From: Allacma fusca
Lineage: Eukaryota > Arthropoda > Collembola > Symphypleona > Sminthuridae
DNA length: 64,000 nucleotides
Direction of reading: 5' to 3'
NCBI GenBank assembly: GCA_947179485.1
Contig: OX359246.1
Span: 24,428,001 to 24,492,000, forward strand
Shown here: positions 25,916 through 40,798 of the stretch, in pieces
Layout of the letters: each line of letters begins with the position of its first letter
How positions within the stretch are numbered: position 1 is the first letter of the stretch
Made by a program: the position numbers and the translations under genes
Notes under the pieces: model-generated
Databases searched by the model: none
Told to the model about the DNA's origin: nothing
Seen by the model: only the letters and a program-made list of their open reading frames with translations

Positions 25916-27757
25916 CGAAATAATTTCAGGCCTTGCCACCTTTCTATCTGTCCCTATACACTAGGTATGTTGAATATTTTTGGAAGTGCTAGTAGGAGCA
26001 GTTTGTACGGTACACTGATAATAATTCGTAGGATGAATCTTTGTATTTTATATAATTTACTGTAATTAATGTTCGGATAAGACTGTCCATGGCATGGATC
26101 TTGTCTCCTTCCTTGTCAGCATATCTTATCTAACTATCTGTAGCTTTACATATCACTTTCCCTCTATAGCTAAGTCTGCGTATGTGTTGTGATATTCATG
26201 CTTTCAAAGCTACGGGGATACTGTGTTATGCCAGGTATGTGCCATGAATCTGTATGTGCTCATTTAACTGCCAGCATACATGCGGATACACATGTATGCC
26301 GACAATGTTGGGTCCAAATGGCTCCAAGATTCGAATTCAGAAGAAGTAAGGATGCATCTTTAGTACAATAAATTTTAATGCATCCCTAGGTTTAATTTCA
26401 ATTATTTTGAGGTTTTGCCACCAAAACCCAAATTGCCATTTCCACTAGAATAGCACGACATGAAAAGCTATGACAATATTGAAAGGTATATTAGGTTCGC
26501 TTTCTTACATAAAGCCCAATCGAAAAAAATCTAATCATCGAAAAGCCATGTACTCACCGATGCATCGTCATGGAAATGCTCCCCATTTAGTCGTCATGGT
26601 CTGGTTATTAATTTCCAGAGGACAATCCAAGGCTTACCATATACATTACTATTGATTCCAGCCCACTCAATCGACCTTGTTACTCGAGCATGTATCTCTG
26701 CATCTACAGGGCTAATGCCAATATTTAACTTGGGGCAATAACAGGCACAAGGCAATATTGCCTTTGGTACAAAAACCCATAAACTGTGATAAAGACCCTC
26801 GAAAAAAAGTAAAGACTACCTTTGTGTACATTCACCGCTCTCAAACTACGTGCTGATAGGAAAAACAAGCCATTTGAGCTCCCCAGCTAACCTGGTATTA
26901 TTCCAGAGCCCTGGAGGCATGTAAGTATTGCGAAACTCTGAGACCAGGAGTGAGGAGCTATATAGTGTTACTGAGAGTAATCTTTGGAAAACTTTGAGAA
27001 AGTCAATGCTGGTCAATTTCCTTTCTGACACATGAGATTAACGATTATTTGAAGGACTTTCACCTGAAAGGAAACCAACAGCGTGGGACGCTTCTCTCTG
27101 GAAACCCTCCCGATAAAGTATTACAGTCACGAGCTCCCCCCACAATAGAGAAAGAACCGCTTGGGCTAATGTTTACTTTATGGGAAGGCTCCACACACAC
27201 ACACACACACATGCACACACACATATACAAACATACACATCCCCATCAAAACATTATTTTCCTTTCAAGTCCGAACACTAAAAACTTGTTACGCTTTTTA
27301 TTCCACATACAGAAAATAATTTGTGGATACTAAATCCCCGATTGCTGCAATGTCTCAAAATTTCAAAGTACCAGGGATTGTGCCCCAAGCCCAGACCTTA
27401 CTTTCTCCACAAAGGTGCACCCACTTGTGCATACCCCAATCTATAAGCATATATGTCCCGAGAAAAATCGTAAACTTCCCAATGATCTTTTGTAATTGAG
27501 TAGCAAAAGATTATTCTGTATAGAGCCAACTCCAAAGGAGTCCTTCACTGAATAACGATCCTGGAACAAACTCCAGAACAGAAGTACTAAAAGCACTAAT
27601 GCAAATAAAATAATTTAATGCCCTGGGCCCTAAAACCGTTTTACTACCTCCCAACCCTTGGAAATATATAAAGATCCAGACCAATCACAAGTCTATCCTC
27701 CTTTCTCCCTTCATTCAATACTTTTTACATCCTCACAACAATTTCCCTCGAGCACAA

Positions 27758-27760
<3 letters not shown>

Positions 27761-27788
<28 letters not shown>
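27761..27788. repeat. (CT)n microsatellite
   Basis: About 14 CT units. Confidence 0.95.
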
Positions 27789-27791
<3 letters not shown>

Positions 27792-30700
27792 CATCATTCC
27801 CCGACCTCACAGGCTCCCACATGTACATTTGCATTCAGAGTTATGTTTACACATAGCAAATATTTTTGATGTCCATAACTCCTTCAAAGTATAGAGCCCA
27901 TTGTATGTAGCTATTTACGAGCTGCTTTGGGAGAGAGAAAAAAAATTTGCATCATCCCTTCCCTAAAAGTTTCCATTAAACTTCCTCTCAAGACTCTCAG
28001 CAGGAGCGGATCCCTCATATGCTTGTTACATTCAACGGAAATATAAATCATGCTCAAAAATGACGTACTACTCTCACTCCTTCCGGTGAGAGACCCAACA
28101 ATATTTTATGTACGGATCTCAACAAAATATACGACACAATAGTCTGCACGGAACTGGAGTCCTCATAATCCTCAGGGACATATGTTAGAAGCAATGAGTT
28201 TTGAGCACACTGTCAAAATTGATCCTAGGGGTTCCAATCCTTGAGAAAAAATTATTGTATTTTAGATTCTTACAAAAAAAATCCTCTTTTAAAAAAGTTC
28301 TGGAAATAATGCTATTATTTCTTTACCCTGGCTACAAAAAGAAAAAAATCCCATAAAAACGATACTTCTGTGCTACTACTTCTGGGCAAAAAAATGATCT
28401 CCAGATCTGAAGAAAATGAATTCCCCATTAAGAAATGAGCAGCTCCCCATCCCTCGGCACAATTCCTCCGGAAAAAATGTGATGAGCTGGGAGAAAGCAC
28501 TGGGTGAACAGCACGAGGGGAAAGTATGAGCTTGGAGAAAGGAGCAGCTCGGAGCCGAAAATAAAAAGCTTATTAAAAGCTCAATTTCTGATGGGAATTA
28601 CCCAGTCTCTTTGGGACTAATCCAATAAAACAAGTAGATAGTAGTAGTAGAGTTTGAGTGGAAGAAAATTCCCATTCCCTCTTTGACAGTTCCAATCGCC
28701 TCTTTCCCTCCCTTCCCCAAAAAAAGATCCTCTAAAGGAAAAAAAACTATATAGAATTGTGTGTGTATATGTAAGATCCTCAAGACAAAAAAAGTCGATT
28801 TCTCAAGTCCAAATGGAAAACCTCCGATTATTTTCAAATGTCACTGGATATTTCTGAAGGAACAGTTGAATTGGGATATTTTGCATGTGTATTAGAAAGA
28901 GAGAGAGAGAAAGAGAAAGCGATAGGGAAAGAGGCTCAAAACTGAGTCTCACTTAATTGGCTTTCCCTTTAACAGTGCTGAAGGAGCCAATTGCTACTCT
29001 ATCAGGATCGGAATAGTCTCTATATAGAAGATTTCTACGCAGACAAGATACAATTCCCAATGAATTCTATATATATTTGAACGGACCTTGAGAGTCAGGG
29101 GAAAGTACACAAATCGACAGGATAACATGGAGCGTAAGGAATGTAATTGCAAAGAAGGAATCCCAATTCTTCCACCATTTATCCCCTTAGTGATGGCTCA
29201 AGGACTTTCTCTTCCTTTTCTCCCCCTCCATCTCTTCACTAGCAGTACACTATCTCTTTATTAGTCCCCTCTTCTCTCTCTCTCTCTCATTCTCATGCTA
29301 ACCTTCTACAATCAATCTTATTCTTTCCTTCATTCCGTAATTAATCTCAATTTGCAAAAACGTCCTTGGACTTTCTCCAGCTAGAAATAATTCCCTGCTG
29401 ATGTGATTATCGAACTATACTTTCACAAGTGAAGCCTTTGAAAAACCTCTGAGGTACATATTACACGGCTTAAAATTACTGTAGGATTTAAATTGCATAA
29501 AAAGTCCTTGTAACAATTGTCCGGGACAAGGCTGGTCAATTCAGAATATTTATGTCCATTTTTGATAATTTGACCACAGGACAGACACAATTATGCTTGA
29601 AAGGGAGGAGCCTACATCAAATTATGCTTTCTCTTCCGAGGTTATTTTTAGGGGGATCCAAAATTGCCTCATAATAATAGAGTTGAGGAGGAACGAAAGT
29701 TAAAATGATAAGGGAAGGCCTGGAGGGTCTTCCAAGTTTAGAGGGGAGGAGGAGGATTGAGAGAGGGACTTTCTCTCTCTCTCTCTCTGTGAGTACATAA
29801 ACGTGGAGACACATAAAAGAGAGAATTGGAGATGAGGGTAATCAAGCCCGTTTTGAACTCCTGTGTTGAATATTTGAGCGGAGGGCAACAGATAAGCAAT
29901 AGGAAAATATCAGGGAAATCCCTTTTCTCTTCGGAACTTGGACGGGAAGCGAAAGTCAAATTAGTCCTGTCTCAGTGCGTTCCGTCTCCAGGAAATCCAG
30001 TCTTTGGGAGGAAATTATTGTAAAGAGAATTGTTGTGATTGTCATTAGAATGCTGAGAGATGTTTCTTCTGAGGATGAGTTCTTCTCCTCTCTCTATGTC
30101 TCTGTCTCTGTATGTGTGCTTCTGTTTGTGTGTGTATGTGTTCCTTGCATGCCCTATGAAAATACGGAGTGAGAGCGTGCTTTCTCCTTGTGCTGTTTTT
30201 TGAACTCATGTCCTTTAACAAATAAGAAACTTGTGAGGAGAAACATTTCCCTTTCCTGTTATTACTAAACTTTGTTTGTATCCCCTTGTCATAGTTATTT
30301 GGAGATCTGCCCTGAAATAACAACTGTTTACAATTTCAAGCTCCAAGCTATTTCTATTATATCAAAGTTGCTATCTTCAAATTTGTTTCATTGCTTTCTA
30401 GCTCTCAACTCCAGTTCTCGAATATTTTTATGAACTTTCTCCGGGCAACTTAGCCCCTACCAAATGGCACCTTATTTCCTTGGAGACACAATAATTGCTC
30501 ATTGAAAATAATGCCCTCGTTTGGGAACATTTGGTGAAGAAGTTTCAAAAATAATGTTTGGCCTTGAAATCTTTTTGAAAGATTTTGATTCGGAATTTTT
30601 CTCGTGAAAAATAATACAATATGAGATGAGCTGTGTAAGAGAGATGGTGCTTTTAGTGGGAGAAAGCACTCTAATATTTTAGGGAGTGAAACTAAAAAGA

Positions 30701-31914
30701 GCTTTTACACCAAATGGCATTCTAAGATTTCCAGAGTGCATTAAAACTGATTAAAGTGAAAACAATAGATCAAAGTCCGTTGAGGTCATTTTTGTGTTGG
30801 AGAAAGCTGCAGTTTTTTTAGAGAAAGATTTTTCTCCCTTGATTTTACCCACAGTTTGATTTGTTTTTTTGGTTTATCGAAAACAGCCTGGAAATGTTTT
30901 GACGCTCAGCTTTCACAATCAGCATAAACAAAAACATTTATTGTGTAGGAGGAAATGTTTTTCTCTTCTTGTTTTCTCCCCAGGTGAATCCTACTTTTTG
31001 GATTGTTCCTGGAAATGTTTTCTCCTTAGAGAATTTCATAGAGTGAAAGTTTTTTTTGGGGGTTGATGAGAGATAGCAAAAATCCTCTCATGTTTCCTTT
31101 CTCTTGCTGGAAATGTGTAATACTTTACCCGTGAAAGTACTTGCCCAAGAAAAATTGGCCCTGGCACTGATTCATTCCCAAAACTCTCACTAATGGTGTC
31201 AATTGCAAATTGGTCTAGGAACTTATGGGTCCAGGGGAAGTTTTCCCTTCCAGTGCTTTCTCCGTCTCTATAGAAGTTATATGGAAATAAGTATGTACAC
31301 ATGGGATGTTATACGGAGTGTACAAATATCTACATACATCCATGCCCGATTCCTAATCTCATGGAGTCAGCTCTCCCTTCCATCATTTAACCACATCCAT
31401 TCCTTTCCACTCTTGATCAAATCTGGATTAGCTGACGCAGAGGTTTCTCCAGAAATGAAGGGTTAATTAAGCACCTTTTGGTGGTGGCAGGCTTGTGCGG
31501 GAGAACAATCTTTCATTCCCAACCACTGCTGATTATTAACAGAGCAGCAAGCACGGGAACATTGTTGACTGGGCATCCTTTCACCTAATGAGAGATTGAA
31601 TGCTGAAGGGCCTCTGGTCTCAGAAACTCTTCTCTAAATTAATTACTAATCTCACTTAACAAGTAGGAAATGTATGCATTTCCCTTGAGCTTTCCCTTCA
31701 AATCTATGGCTCCGCTGTGTTGTGGTTAGACCTTGGGAAAGTGTCCAGGTTTTTGGGTTACAGTTTGAAAGATGTTAGAAAGTATTTTATTGAAGCTGTC
31801 AAGTGACATGTAATGAGACAAGGGGAAAGTTGAAAGTAAAATTATGCATCACAGGATGCTGTATTGATTGAAGGACTTGTGAAGCTAATTTAAATCGAAG
31901 CAGAATTTAGCGAG

Positions 31915-32260
31915 AACTGGAGAGTGAAAGTTGGTGAAAGTCGGAGAAAGCAAAGTTGGTGAAAACAAGAGAAAGTAAAATTGGTGAAAACCATCGAAGC
32001 AAGTGAAAGCACATTTGGTTAAAGCAAGAGAAAGCAAAATTTGGTGAAAGCAAGAGAAAGCAAAATTTGGTGAATCCAGGATAACGTAAAATTTAGTGAC
32101 AGCAAGTGAAAGTAAATTAATTGAAAGCAAAAAAGAGCAAAATTACTGTAAGGATAAAAATGTGAAATTAGGTAAAAGCAAGAGAAAGTAAATTGTGGTG
32201 AAAACAATTGAAAATAAAACTTAATGGAAACTCTAGAAAAATAAAAGTTTGAGCAAAAAT
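31915..32260. repeat. degenerate GGTGAAAGCAAGAGAAAG array
   Basis: About 13 imperfect units of 24-30 bp alternating TTGGTGAAAG with CAAGAGAAAGTAAA. It lies just upstream of the first recognised GPCR exon. The minus strand of this array gives long Phe/Leu/Ser-rich open frames that are artefacts of the repeat. Confidence 0.85.
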
Positions 32261-32585
32261 AAAGAAGCATTGTTCCCAAAAAATCTTAATTCATTCTCCA
32301 AACTCATACAATTCATCCAATCTCAAAGCATTCTTCAAAGACCGAACAAATTAACATTTTTAATTGATTAATGAGCCCCAAAAAAAACCTCGTTCCAATT
32401 TCATTGTTCATGCTGCCCCTCACAAAAAGACTAATTCTAAATGAACAAGTACTCATAAATAACTCTGGGAGTGAATGAAAGACTTGTATTGTCTCGGGGG
32501 GAAAAATGCTAAAACATGTAACATGATAAAGTAAGTATAGGATGGAGTAATAAATCATACCCTTTTCTTTTTATCTCTTCCGCAG

Positions 32586-32691
32586 TTTATTCTCGGATTT
32601 ACGAAGCGTGGCTGGAACGACACTAATGAATTTATTGGCCTCCCTTTTCCTAACGCAACTACTTTACGTCGTGGGGGCTGGAGGTGTTCAG
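32586..32691 (+). CDS. GPCR exon: ICL1 and TM2
   Basis: Acceptor TCTTCCGCAG and donor CAG|GTGAGT. The frame enters with the third base of a codon and encodes LFSDLRSVAGTTLMNLLASL onward, ending GAGGVQ. The preceding exon must end with two bases of a split codon. It was not found. Confidence 0.85.
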
Positions 32692-35600
32692 GTGAGTCAA
32701 AGGACCCAACAAAAATTCTATGTGTATCTTCCCAAAACTTACGTTTCTTTTCCCTGGTAATTTCCCATAAATTATTTACAAATTCACAAGCTTCCTTCCT
32801 TCAGCACAAATTTCCCTCGTATTTCATTGCATCTTTATATATCTTTGCCTACTAAAGAAAAGAAAAAACAACCTCTAACAAAAAAAATCTTCAAAAGTCC
32901 GACGCCAAAAAACTTTTAACCAACAACGACGACAAAATATTGAGTAAGTAAAGAAAATACATACGGGCTAAACCTACAAGCAATTAGATTATTGTCCACA
33001 ACGGAGATTACTCGCCCACAGCTTAAATAACAGTCCAGAACATTTGTACCTTAAATCTCCCCTTTGGACGTGACAAATCCTCAATTTGGGAATCAATAAG
33101 GAAAATGCACCGCTCCACTTTATCCGATTACAAGTTCCCAGTAAATTAGTTGCAGTTGTTGCAAAACTTGGGGAGGCTCAGCCTCCTCAAGCTTTTGTCC
33201 TGTACAGTAGTAATCACTCCCTATACGCAGGAAGGACATATCCACGGACACATCGAATACAAGAGAAAGCCAACGTGCGGAGGCGTCGAGCTCCCCACCT
33301 TGATTTATGTGTTATTCCGAGGGAAAGGAAAAAACCGAGAAAGAAAACTTTCTTTCCTATAATAAATTCCAATGCATAAAAATACAAAACAGAGTACAAA
33401 AAAATCAAGCCTATTAAAAATGCTACAGTCCATTTTCTAACTACAGGGATCGTATTTAAAAAAAAAGAACGTTATCTTTCCAAGAGTTAAAAAAAATCCC
33501 ACAATAAATTCTAATGACTTAATTTTATCCCAATAATTTTTTAACATGAACATCTTGAGAATATCCATAAATACAAAATTCTCTATTTAAATGCTTTCTC
33601 TCAAGCTACTGTTCCTTCCACAGAAGGACCTCCTAACAAATTTTCTAGGAGAAGAGAAAACTCAAAAAATTGAGTAAAGGTCCTGACGCTAAAAACAACT
33701 TTCTCTCAAGGAACCTTTTGAAATTTTGAGTAAATAAAGTTACAATCTTGAAAATAATGAGTAGAAAGGAGGTAATTTATAACAAGAGTATGGACGCAAA
33801 ACTTGAGGCAGAAATCTATAGTCTACGAAATGCAGTAGTTTTGTGTGACTACTGGAAATAACCGAAATTTCCCTCGTTACTTTCTCCCTCCTTACTTTCT
33901 CCGCCCGAACCTTTCCAATGTAAACAAATGCATTCTGCATAATGATGGAAGCTGTATTTTTTTTAAAATTCTGCAATTAACTATCTCGAAGAGTTTATTT
34001 CTGGGAAAATGTTAGGGGAAAGTAAACAATCCGTCCTTTAAAGTAATCATGCTTGAACTAACAACTGGGAGGAAAATTACTGGAGCAATCCAAACCCTGG
34101 AATTCGAAAAGGGGTTTTATTCTTATAGCGTGGGAATTCAAATAATAATTAATTTTGGTGACCGTCGGGAATATAAAGGAAGATGAAACGTTCGTTTTGA
34201 AGGCACTCCCTGGTGAAAGTAAATTGAGACGACAAGTTTTCCTATAAAAAAATGTATTACAGGACAGTTTTTTTTATCTTGATACAAAATAAGTCTCGTT
34301 TGTCCCAACGCTAATTTATTTCCTTTCACAAAAACTAGTCAAAATGTGTTCCTTCATAGGACTGATAACTGGAGGGGATTTGGTAAAAAAATAGTCGTTG
34401 ATTGAAAATCCTTTGGGAGACAGAAATAGATCTTAATTAAAAGGATCTGGAAATTTCGAAGGAGTCCTGACCTTGTTGATTACTTTAGAAACGAATCTTT
34501 TCAATTCCCTGGGACAGAGTGCTCTCACTCTGAAAATGAAAGTCAAAATTGACTTGAACTGTTTCCTTGGAGTTTAATTAAGACACAAGTCCAGGAACTC
34601 CCAGAAGGAATAATGCTGGGTCTTCTCCATTAAATTTTAACTTGATAATCAACAGGGACATCCCTTGAGAATCCTTTACTTTCACCTTCCATTCCCAACC
34701 ATGTCCAGCCATTTGGAATGTTCCTAGCTGAAGGATCACTTTGAAGAAAACAAATTCGGATGTCAGTCCCATTAATTTTTGCTATCGCAACGATAGAGCT
34801 CGGTCCAAGGAAATTGTCCTTAATCATGCTCAAACACATGCATGGGATTAAATGGAGAAAGTCTCTTCAGAAAATCCTTGAAAATTCTAGAGGTCTCAAG
34901 GTGACTCCGGCCCTCACGGATGTGAAGATCCGTGACGGTGAAATCTTCACTTTTTATGACAGCACCCTTGAAATCCCCAAATGGATCCTGCAAGAGAATT
35001 CCCGTCTCCAAGGAGAAACATTAACTTACGTTCAATAGGAATGCCCCAAATATTCCCTCACACTTTCTCCAAGAGCATCTCCAGACGGAGCTAAATTTCC
35101 CTCCTAATTTTGCTTGCCCTTGTAGGGAGGGGATGAGTCCCTGGAGAAAGTATTTATTATTTGGCTCTTGTGGGAAGGATCCTTACTAGAAAGTAACTTA
35201 TACAGAGACTACATTGTAACTCTATGAATGTAGATATATCTACGTCCATGATCTACCGTTAGACTTGAAGTACCCCAAGAGGGCCAAGCGTTAGAGTGAA
35301 TAAGAATACCAGGTCCAAAAATCTATTTACAATTCCAACAAGGCTACGTGCCATATCTCCAGTGAAAGTTGACTTTCAATTTGCCTCTCTAACATAGGAG
35401 AAGGATCTAATTGAAAACTGCCATTCGGAATATAGGTATAAACGAAACGTCAGGAATTTCCCAGATTTTCTCCCCTATCGTGCTGATAACGTGCTTATTA
35501 CAGATGAGCGATGAGGACAAGAAAGGCTCGCTCCCATATTTTCCTACATTGTCATGACAATCTTGAGATATGGGAATTCAGCCCGAATGTGCAACAGACA

Positions 35601-38600
35601 CTGAATGACTACAGTGGCCTTGCTCTATAACAGCACCCCTATAAGTACATTTTTGCAAAAAACTCTATCAAATCCGGATTCCTTTCCTTGTATAGATATG
35701 CTCAAAAAATATCAAGATATTTTCTGTAGCAAAAAGGAAATTCAAAAGGACTTTCACCTCGAGAAAGTATTCTTCTCATGGGTGCGAGTATCTTAAAGAG
35801 TGAGAGTCCGCTGTACTTGATGGCTTCTGGTGGTGAAAGGACTTGACTTCCCATCGATAATTGTGTACAAGAGCCGTTTATCAGGCCTTATTCCCCAGAA
35901 ATGTCAGACAAGATTCAGGGAATGTGGCTCTTGCAAGCGTGTGTGTATGTGTATGTGTGTGTGTGTGTACAGCTCCAGGGAAATTTTTCTTTCTTAGGAA
36001 ATTCATGATTGTGAGAAGCATGTCTTGATGGTTTCTCACACGGTGTTCATGTCTGTGTATAGATCTGAAGACAGTGAGCTATGGACCTTGCATTGAATAT
36101 GAGAATTTTCATGTATGTACATATTTGGGAGTTGGGCTAGCTTTCTCCTTCACACACACACACACACATAGGACCTAAAGTCTATGGGGCGAAGGTTTCC
36201 ATACTAAAGTGCAAAACTTGACATGAATAATGGTTCAGTGCTTAAATGACTTTTTCCGTCTCATGTGCTCTGCCGTGCTTTCCTTTCTCTCTCTCTCTTT
36301 CTCTCCCCCTTTAAAAAATTGATTCCCTGAAATATCGCTTTTCAAATGGCAACTGATTCCTGGGGACATAAATTAGTATTAAATTTTCCTTTTGCTTTCT
36401 CCTTATTTCCAAAAAACATTTCGGCTCATAAATCATGAGGCAGCTGAGGGAGTTAATCGAATTTTGGTTCATTCCTATATAAATGTCCCCGTGCTTCTGG
36501 AAGGGAACCAAACGAGTTTTTTAACATGTGGAAAAAGTGGAGAAAGTACTCTTTTTTAACAGCACCCCTTATGGGAACAAAATTTCAATTTTCCGATCAA
36601 ATGCGTCTGTATGGATACAAATTAACATTTATTAAATGGAGTTGTATCTCTACAAATCATTTAAGCTAGAACAGATGACTTTCACTCTCACTTTCACCCC
36701 TTGGGATGAGAAATATTTGAGGGGCTCCCCTCCTCCACCCGTTTACCACAATGTTAATCTTACGGTTCATAAAAGGAGGTCATTCTTATACGTAAGAGCG
36801 TCGACTTCCTCTTGGAGAAAAATGAGCTTGGCACGCTCCCATTGATGTTTATCGCAATGCTAATTTATTTGCTAAGGGGAAAAAACCATGGGGTTTGAAA
36901 GGGTAGGATGACTGAGATAAATGCGATTGTGGGATGGGGAATGAACTGTAATCTGTTACAATTATTGGTGTCAATTTGTAGTATAGAGCGGCGGCAGGGG
37001 GAGGTTTGAAATGACAATTTTATGGCTAATTAAATTGATTTTTTTCCAGGCCGCGGATCTATGTGTAAGTCTCTCCCTTGCCCTGCATTACTCGAGGCTG
37101 ACAGTGGTTTGCTGGCTCTTGGCAGCCACACATGACTTGTACCGAACGGTGAAAGCCCAATGTGGTCTCATTGACTGCCCACCCCCTTCCCTCGCTTCAA
37201 GTTTTTGCAAGTACTCTATCATCGGATGGGGACTCCCTGCTGTGTTTCTTAGCTTCGCGATCCTCCTCCAGGTAATGGGGAAATGATTTTGACACCCATT
37301 CTAATGTTTGTTTAAATGTTTCATATGTACCATTCAGCGTCCCGTCAACCTCAATTACACTGGTGCAGCGTGTTTTATATTTTTTTAAATTTTGACACCT
37401 TGTTTTACAGACTTTGAGTTTGTTCTTTAAGACAAAAATAATTTAATATTTTGTTTTCGGTTTGTTTTCTTTTCTTGGACAATTTTACCTTTTGTTATTG
37501 ATTGCACGATTTTAAAAAAAAATAATTAAGAGATTTTGTAATGACTTTCACCAACTGGCTTTCCGACTGAGCTTCTGTAGATTTTACAAGACTCTCTACT
37601 TTCTCAAGGGGTGTCTTTATTTTTCCAAGGACTTTCTCCGTTTTATCGAAGAGTATCTCCGCCTTTGCTGGGACTTTATCCTTTTCCCTAAGAATTCCAA
37701 GTTGAAGGACCTTCTTCACCTTTTGTAGGACTTTTCCAAAGATTAGAATTTTCCAAGGTTATACTTCCGGTAGGATTTTATCCCTTTTTCTAGGACTTTC
37801 TCCACTTTTACTAGGACTTTTTCCGGCTATTTCAAGTGCATTCCGTTTTCCCAAGGACTTGTTCCCCGTTAATAGGGAGTTTTAACTCTTTTCAATGACT
37901 TTCTCTTGAAGACTTTCTCCAGCTTTACTTGAACTTTCTCCTTATTACCTAAGAATTTTAATTTTCACTGGAACTTTCTCTTTTTGAAGATTTAATTTTC
38001 TGGAGGACTTTCTCTTTTTTGAAGACTTAATTTTCTCGAGGACTTTTCTACTTTTCTCGGACTTTCTTTCCCAGAGATTTATCTTTGACTAGGACTTTCT
38101 CCCTTTTTTGAGGACATTCTCCGTTTTGACACGAACATTTCACAATTCTAACTATCCAGGACTTTCCCCACTTTCCCAGAGACTGTCCCTTGTCAAGGTC
38201 TACAAATTTCACAGCGACTATGTACAATGTTTCAAGGACTCTTTATTTTCCGAGCGTTTTCCAATTTTTGAAGAACATTCTCTACTTTTTCATTTAAATT
38301 AAACACCCTCTGCTTTCACCAAACTTACCCCTGTTTCTAAACAGCTCCCTCAAAGTCTACTGGACAATTTGTCCCATCCCACTCTTGTACCCACAGGATC
38401 TTTGACCTCCTTCATTCTGCTGTCATTCCCCATCTTGATCTGTAATTTTCCCTAGTCAGCTTTCTCCAATACTAAAAATTCCTCACTTTCCCCAACACAC
38501 TCTCATAATTCCCCAACCGGCCCAATAACTCCGACTCTATATTCCTCATTGCTATTCCTCCAGTCCCAGCTTCCCTGCCCCAACATATTCCCCAGATTAG

Positions 38601-40762
38601 CGTACTCCAACAAGTCGTAAAACTGAATAGTCCTCATAAATAGACCCGGGGAAATTTGAATGTCCTTGCTTACTCCCTATTTGCGAGGGACTGACCATAA
38701 AAATCGAAATATCTGCTGCATTACATCCCTTGAAGATATAACTGCCCAATTCCCAGCACATATTATATGTTCATAGATCCCTATCTATATATATCATCAA
38801 AGTATACACTAAAATACCCACATGCTCACGTACACTCCCTCAACATACACCACAGTACATATGCACATAAAGAACAAGCTTTGACGGGGCACAAGTGTCG
38901 AGAAAAATTTAAATGTCTCCTTTGGAATGGTAGTAACGACTTTCTCTTTTTTTCCCTCCTCTTTTTTGCCCCTCCACTCCGGCCCGTATTCCAGGTTTAC
39001 GACGGTGGGATGACGGAAGGTGCCGCAGAGGAATTAAGGCCGCAGAATTGTTGGTTTCCCCCCAAACGTACCTTCTTCTTGGCGTTTCTACTTCCATACT
39101 GGTTCATCTTAGCTGTCACGATTTATTACATTGTTCGTGGAGCCATGGCGATTCGATGGGCAGCTGCTTTTGCACCCTCTAGAAAGGTTATTTCTTTTTT
39201 TATATGTATCTACATACATATGTATATATACAATAAAAAAATAACTCATATATGCATATCTCTTACTATACCCCCATAGATATAAATATACAATATATAC
39301 GACTGTAGAGAAAAAATACATATCTCCTCCTGCTCCCATTTCCCTCGTAAATCTCTTTTTCATTTTCACATCCCAGCCCATGTTTCGTAACGGAAGAGGG
39401 GATCCGGAAAAAATTGCCATCGATTTGTTCTTAAATCTCACACCTTATAGAAAAACCCAAAAATCCCTTTAAACTATAGAGCAATAGATCCTTGCACCCG
39501 TCCTATTGGCTCATTTCAAAGCATTTCCTGAAGAAGGGACGGAAGAGTCCGGAAAAGAAATCATTTTTCCAAACAATTACAAGGGAGATTTGGTGAAAGT
39601 GAACTTTCCCCATTATCCTGGAAATGAGGAACATCAGTCCTGCATCTCAAGTGAGGGACCGATCCTGGGAGTTTTTAATGGTGAAAGTCTTTCTATTATA
39701 AGACAAGGCAGGCTCAGAGCGGATTATGCATTGCTTTTTTCACGGTCCTTTCCCTCAGCCGGATTAAATTTCATTGGGAAATCTCAAACATGCTGAAAGT
39801 ATAGGATTTTATTACGAACCACAATCTCTATATAATCACTATATACTCCAGCTCTGACAGTATACAAGCTACTTTCACCGGACCAAATCTAAAGCAATTA
39901 AAGCTGGAGAAAGTTTTATAGGGAGAAAGTCCAGTCCGAGGAATTTTTTGTACTTTCACAATTAAACGTTTATAACCCATTAAATCCAATTTTTGGAAAT
40001 AAAAATGTATCTTGGGCTTAAAAAAACATTTTTTTTCGAGTATTTTTCAAATAGAAATTGCAATTGTATGAACCAAGGTCCCTGGACTGTCTTGATCTTA
40101 TAATAAGATTGGACTGTACATATCTGTGTGCTCCAGGGAGGGAGATATGAATGCATAAGAAAAGAGAGAAACTTTCAAGTGTTTGCACAGAGAAAGAGAG
40201 AGAGAGAGAGAGAGAGAGGAGAAAGCATTGAGCCGGAAAGAATTGAAAGGTTGAGAATAGGTAGAACTAGAGCGAGACTTTATACAGTGTCCACTGGATA
40301 TAGGAACACCTCAAAAAATAAATAAAATTTGATCCACTTGCAAAAGAAGAGATGCTCCTGAGATTGAATGAATAGGTGGAAATTTTTCCCAGAGTGAAAG
40401 TAAAGTTTGAGGGGGTCTGGAATAATTAGAGTAGACTTTGATAGGGCTTGGAAGGAAATATGTATGGAGAAATGTATAGTACACGTATGTATGTATGTAT
40501 GTATGTATGTATGTATGTATGTATGTATGTATATATGTATGGGAGGACTCATGAGCACGGAATAAAATACAGCTCATTATTTTGTTCGTGGTTGAAGTCT
40601 GAGATTTATCTTGAGTTACACGGGTCATTTTCTTCCCCATTGTTTACCCAGAATCCATTTAGACTCCCAATGTTTACTTTCCCCAGCTCTCTTTCTTTCA
40701 CTCCCTCCACCCTTGAACAAGCAAATAAGAGCGATTCTCTTCCTAAACTATTTCTATCTCTT

Positions 40763-40798
<36 letters not shown>

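Larger units (their letters stand above)
26800..32580. other. gene-poor stretch upstream of the GPCR exons
   Basis: No exon was recognised here. It would be the natural place for the TM1, GAIN/GPS and ectodomain exons of the downstream receptor, but no open segment with splice sites shows an HL.xFA-type GPS or a TM1 helix. It holds CT and GA microsatellites and many GGAGAAAGT-type words. Confidence 0.45.

Noticed and set aside
34760..35038. 92-codon plus-strand frame inside the first visible GPCR intron
   Set aside because: No splice sites in agreement with the receptor frame and no recognisable motif.
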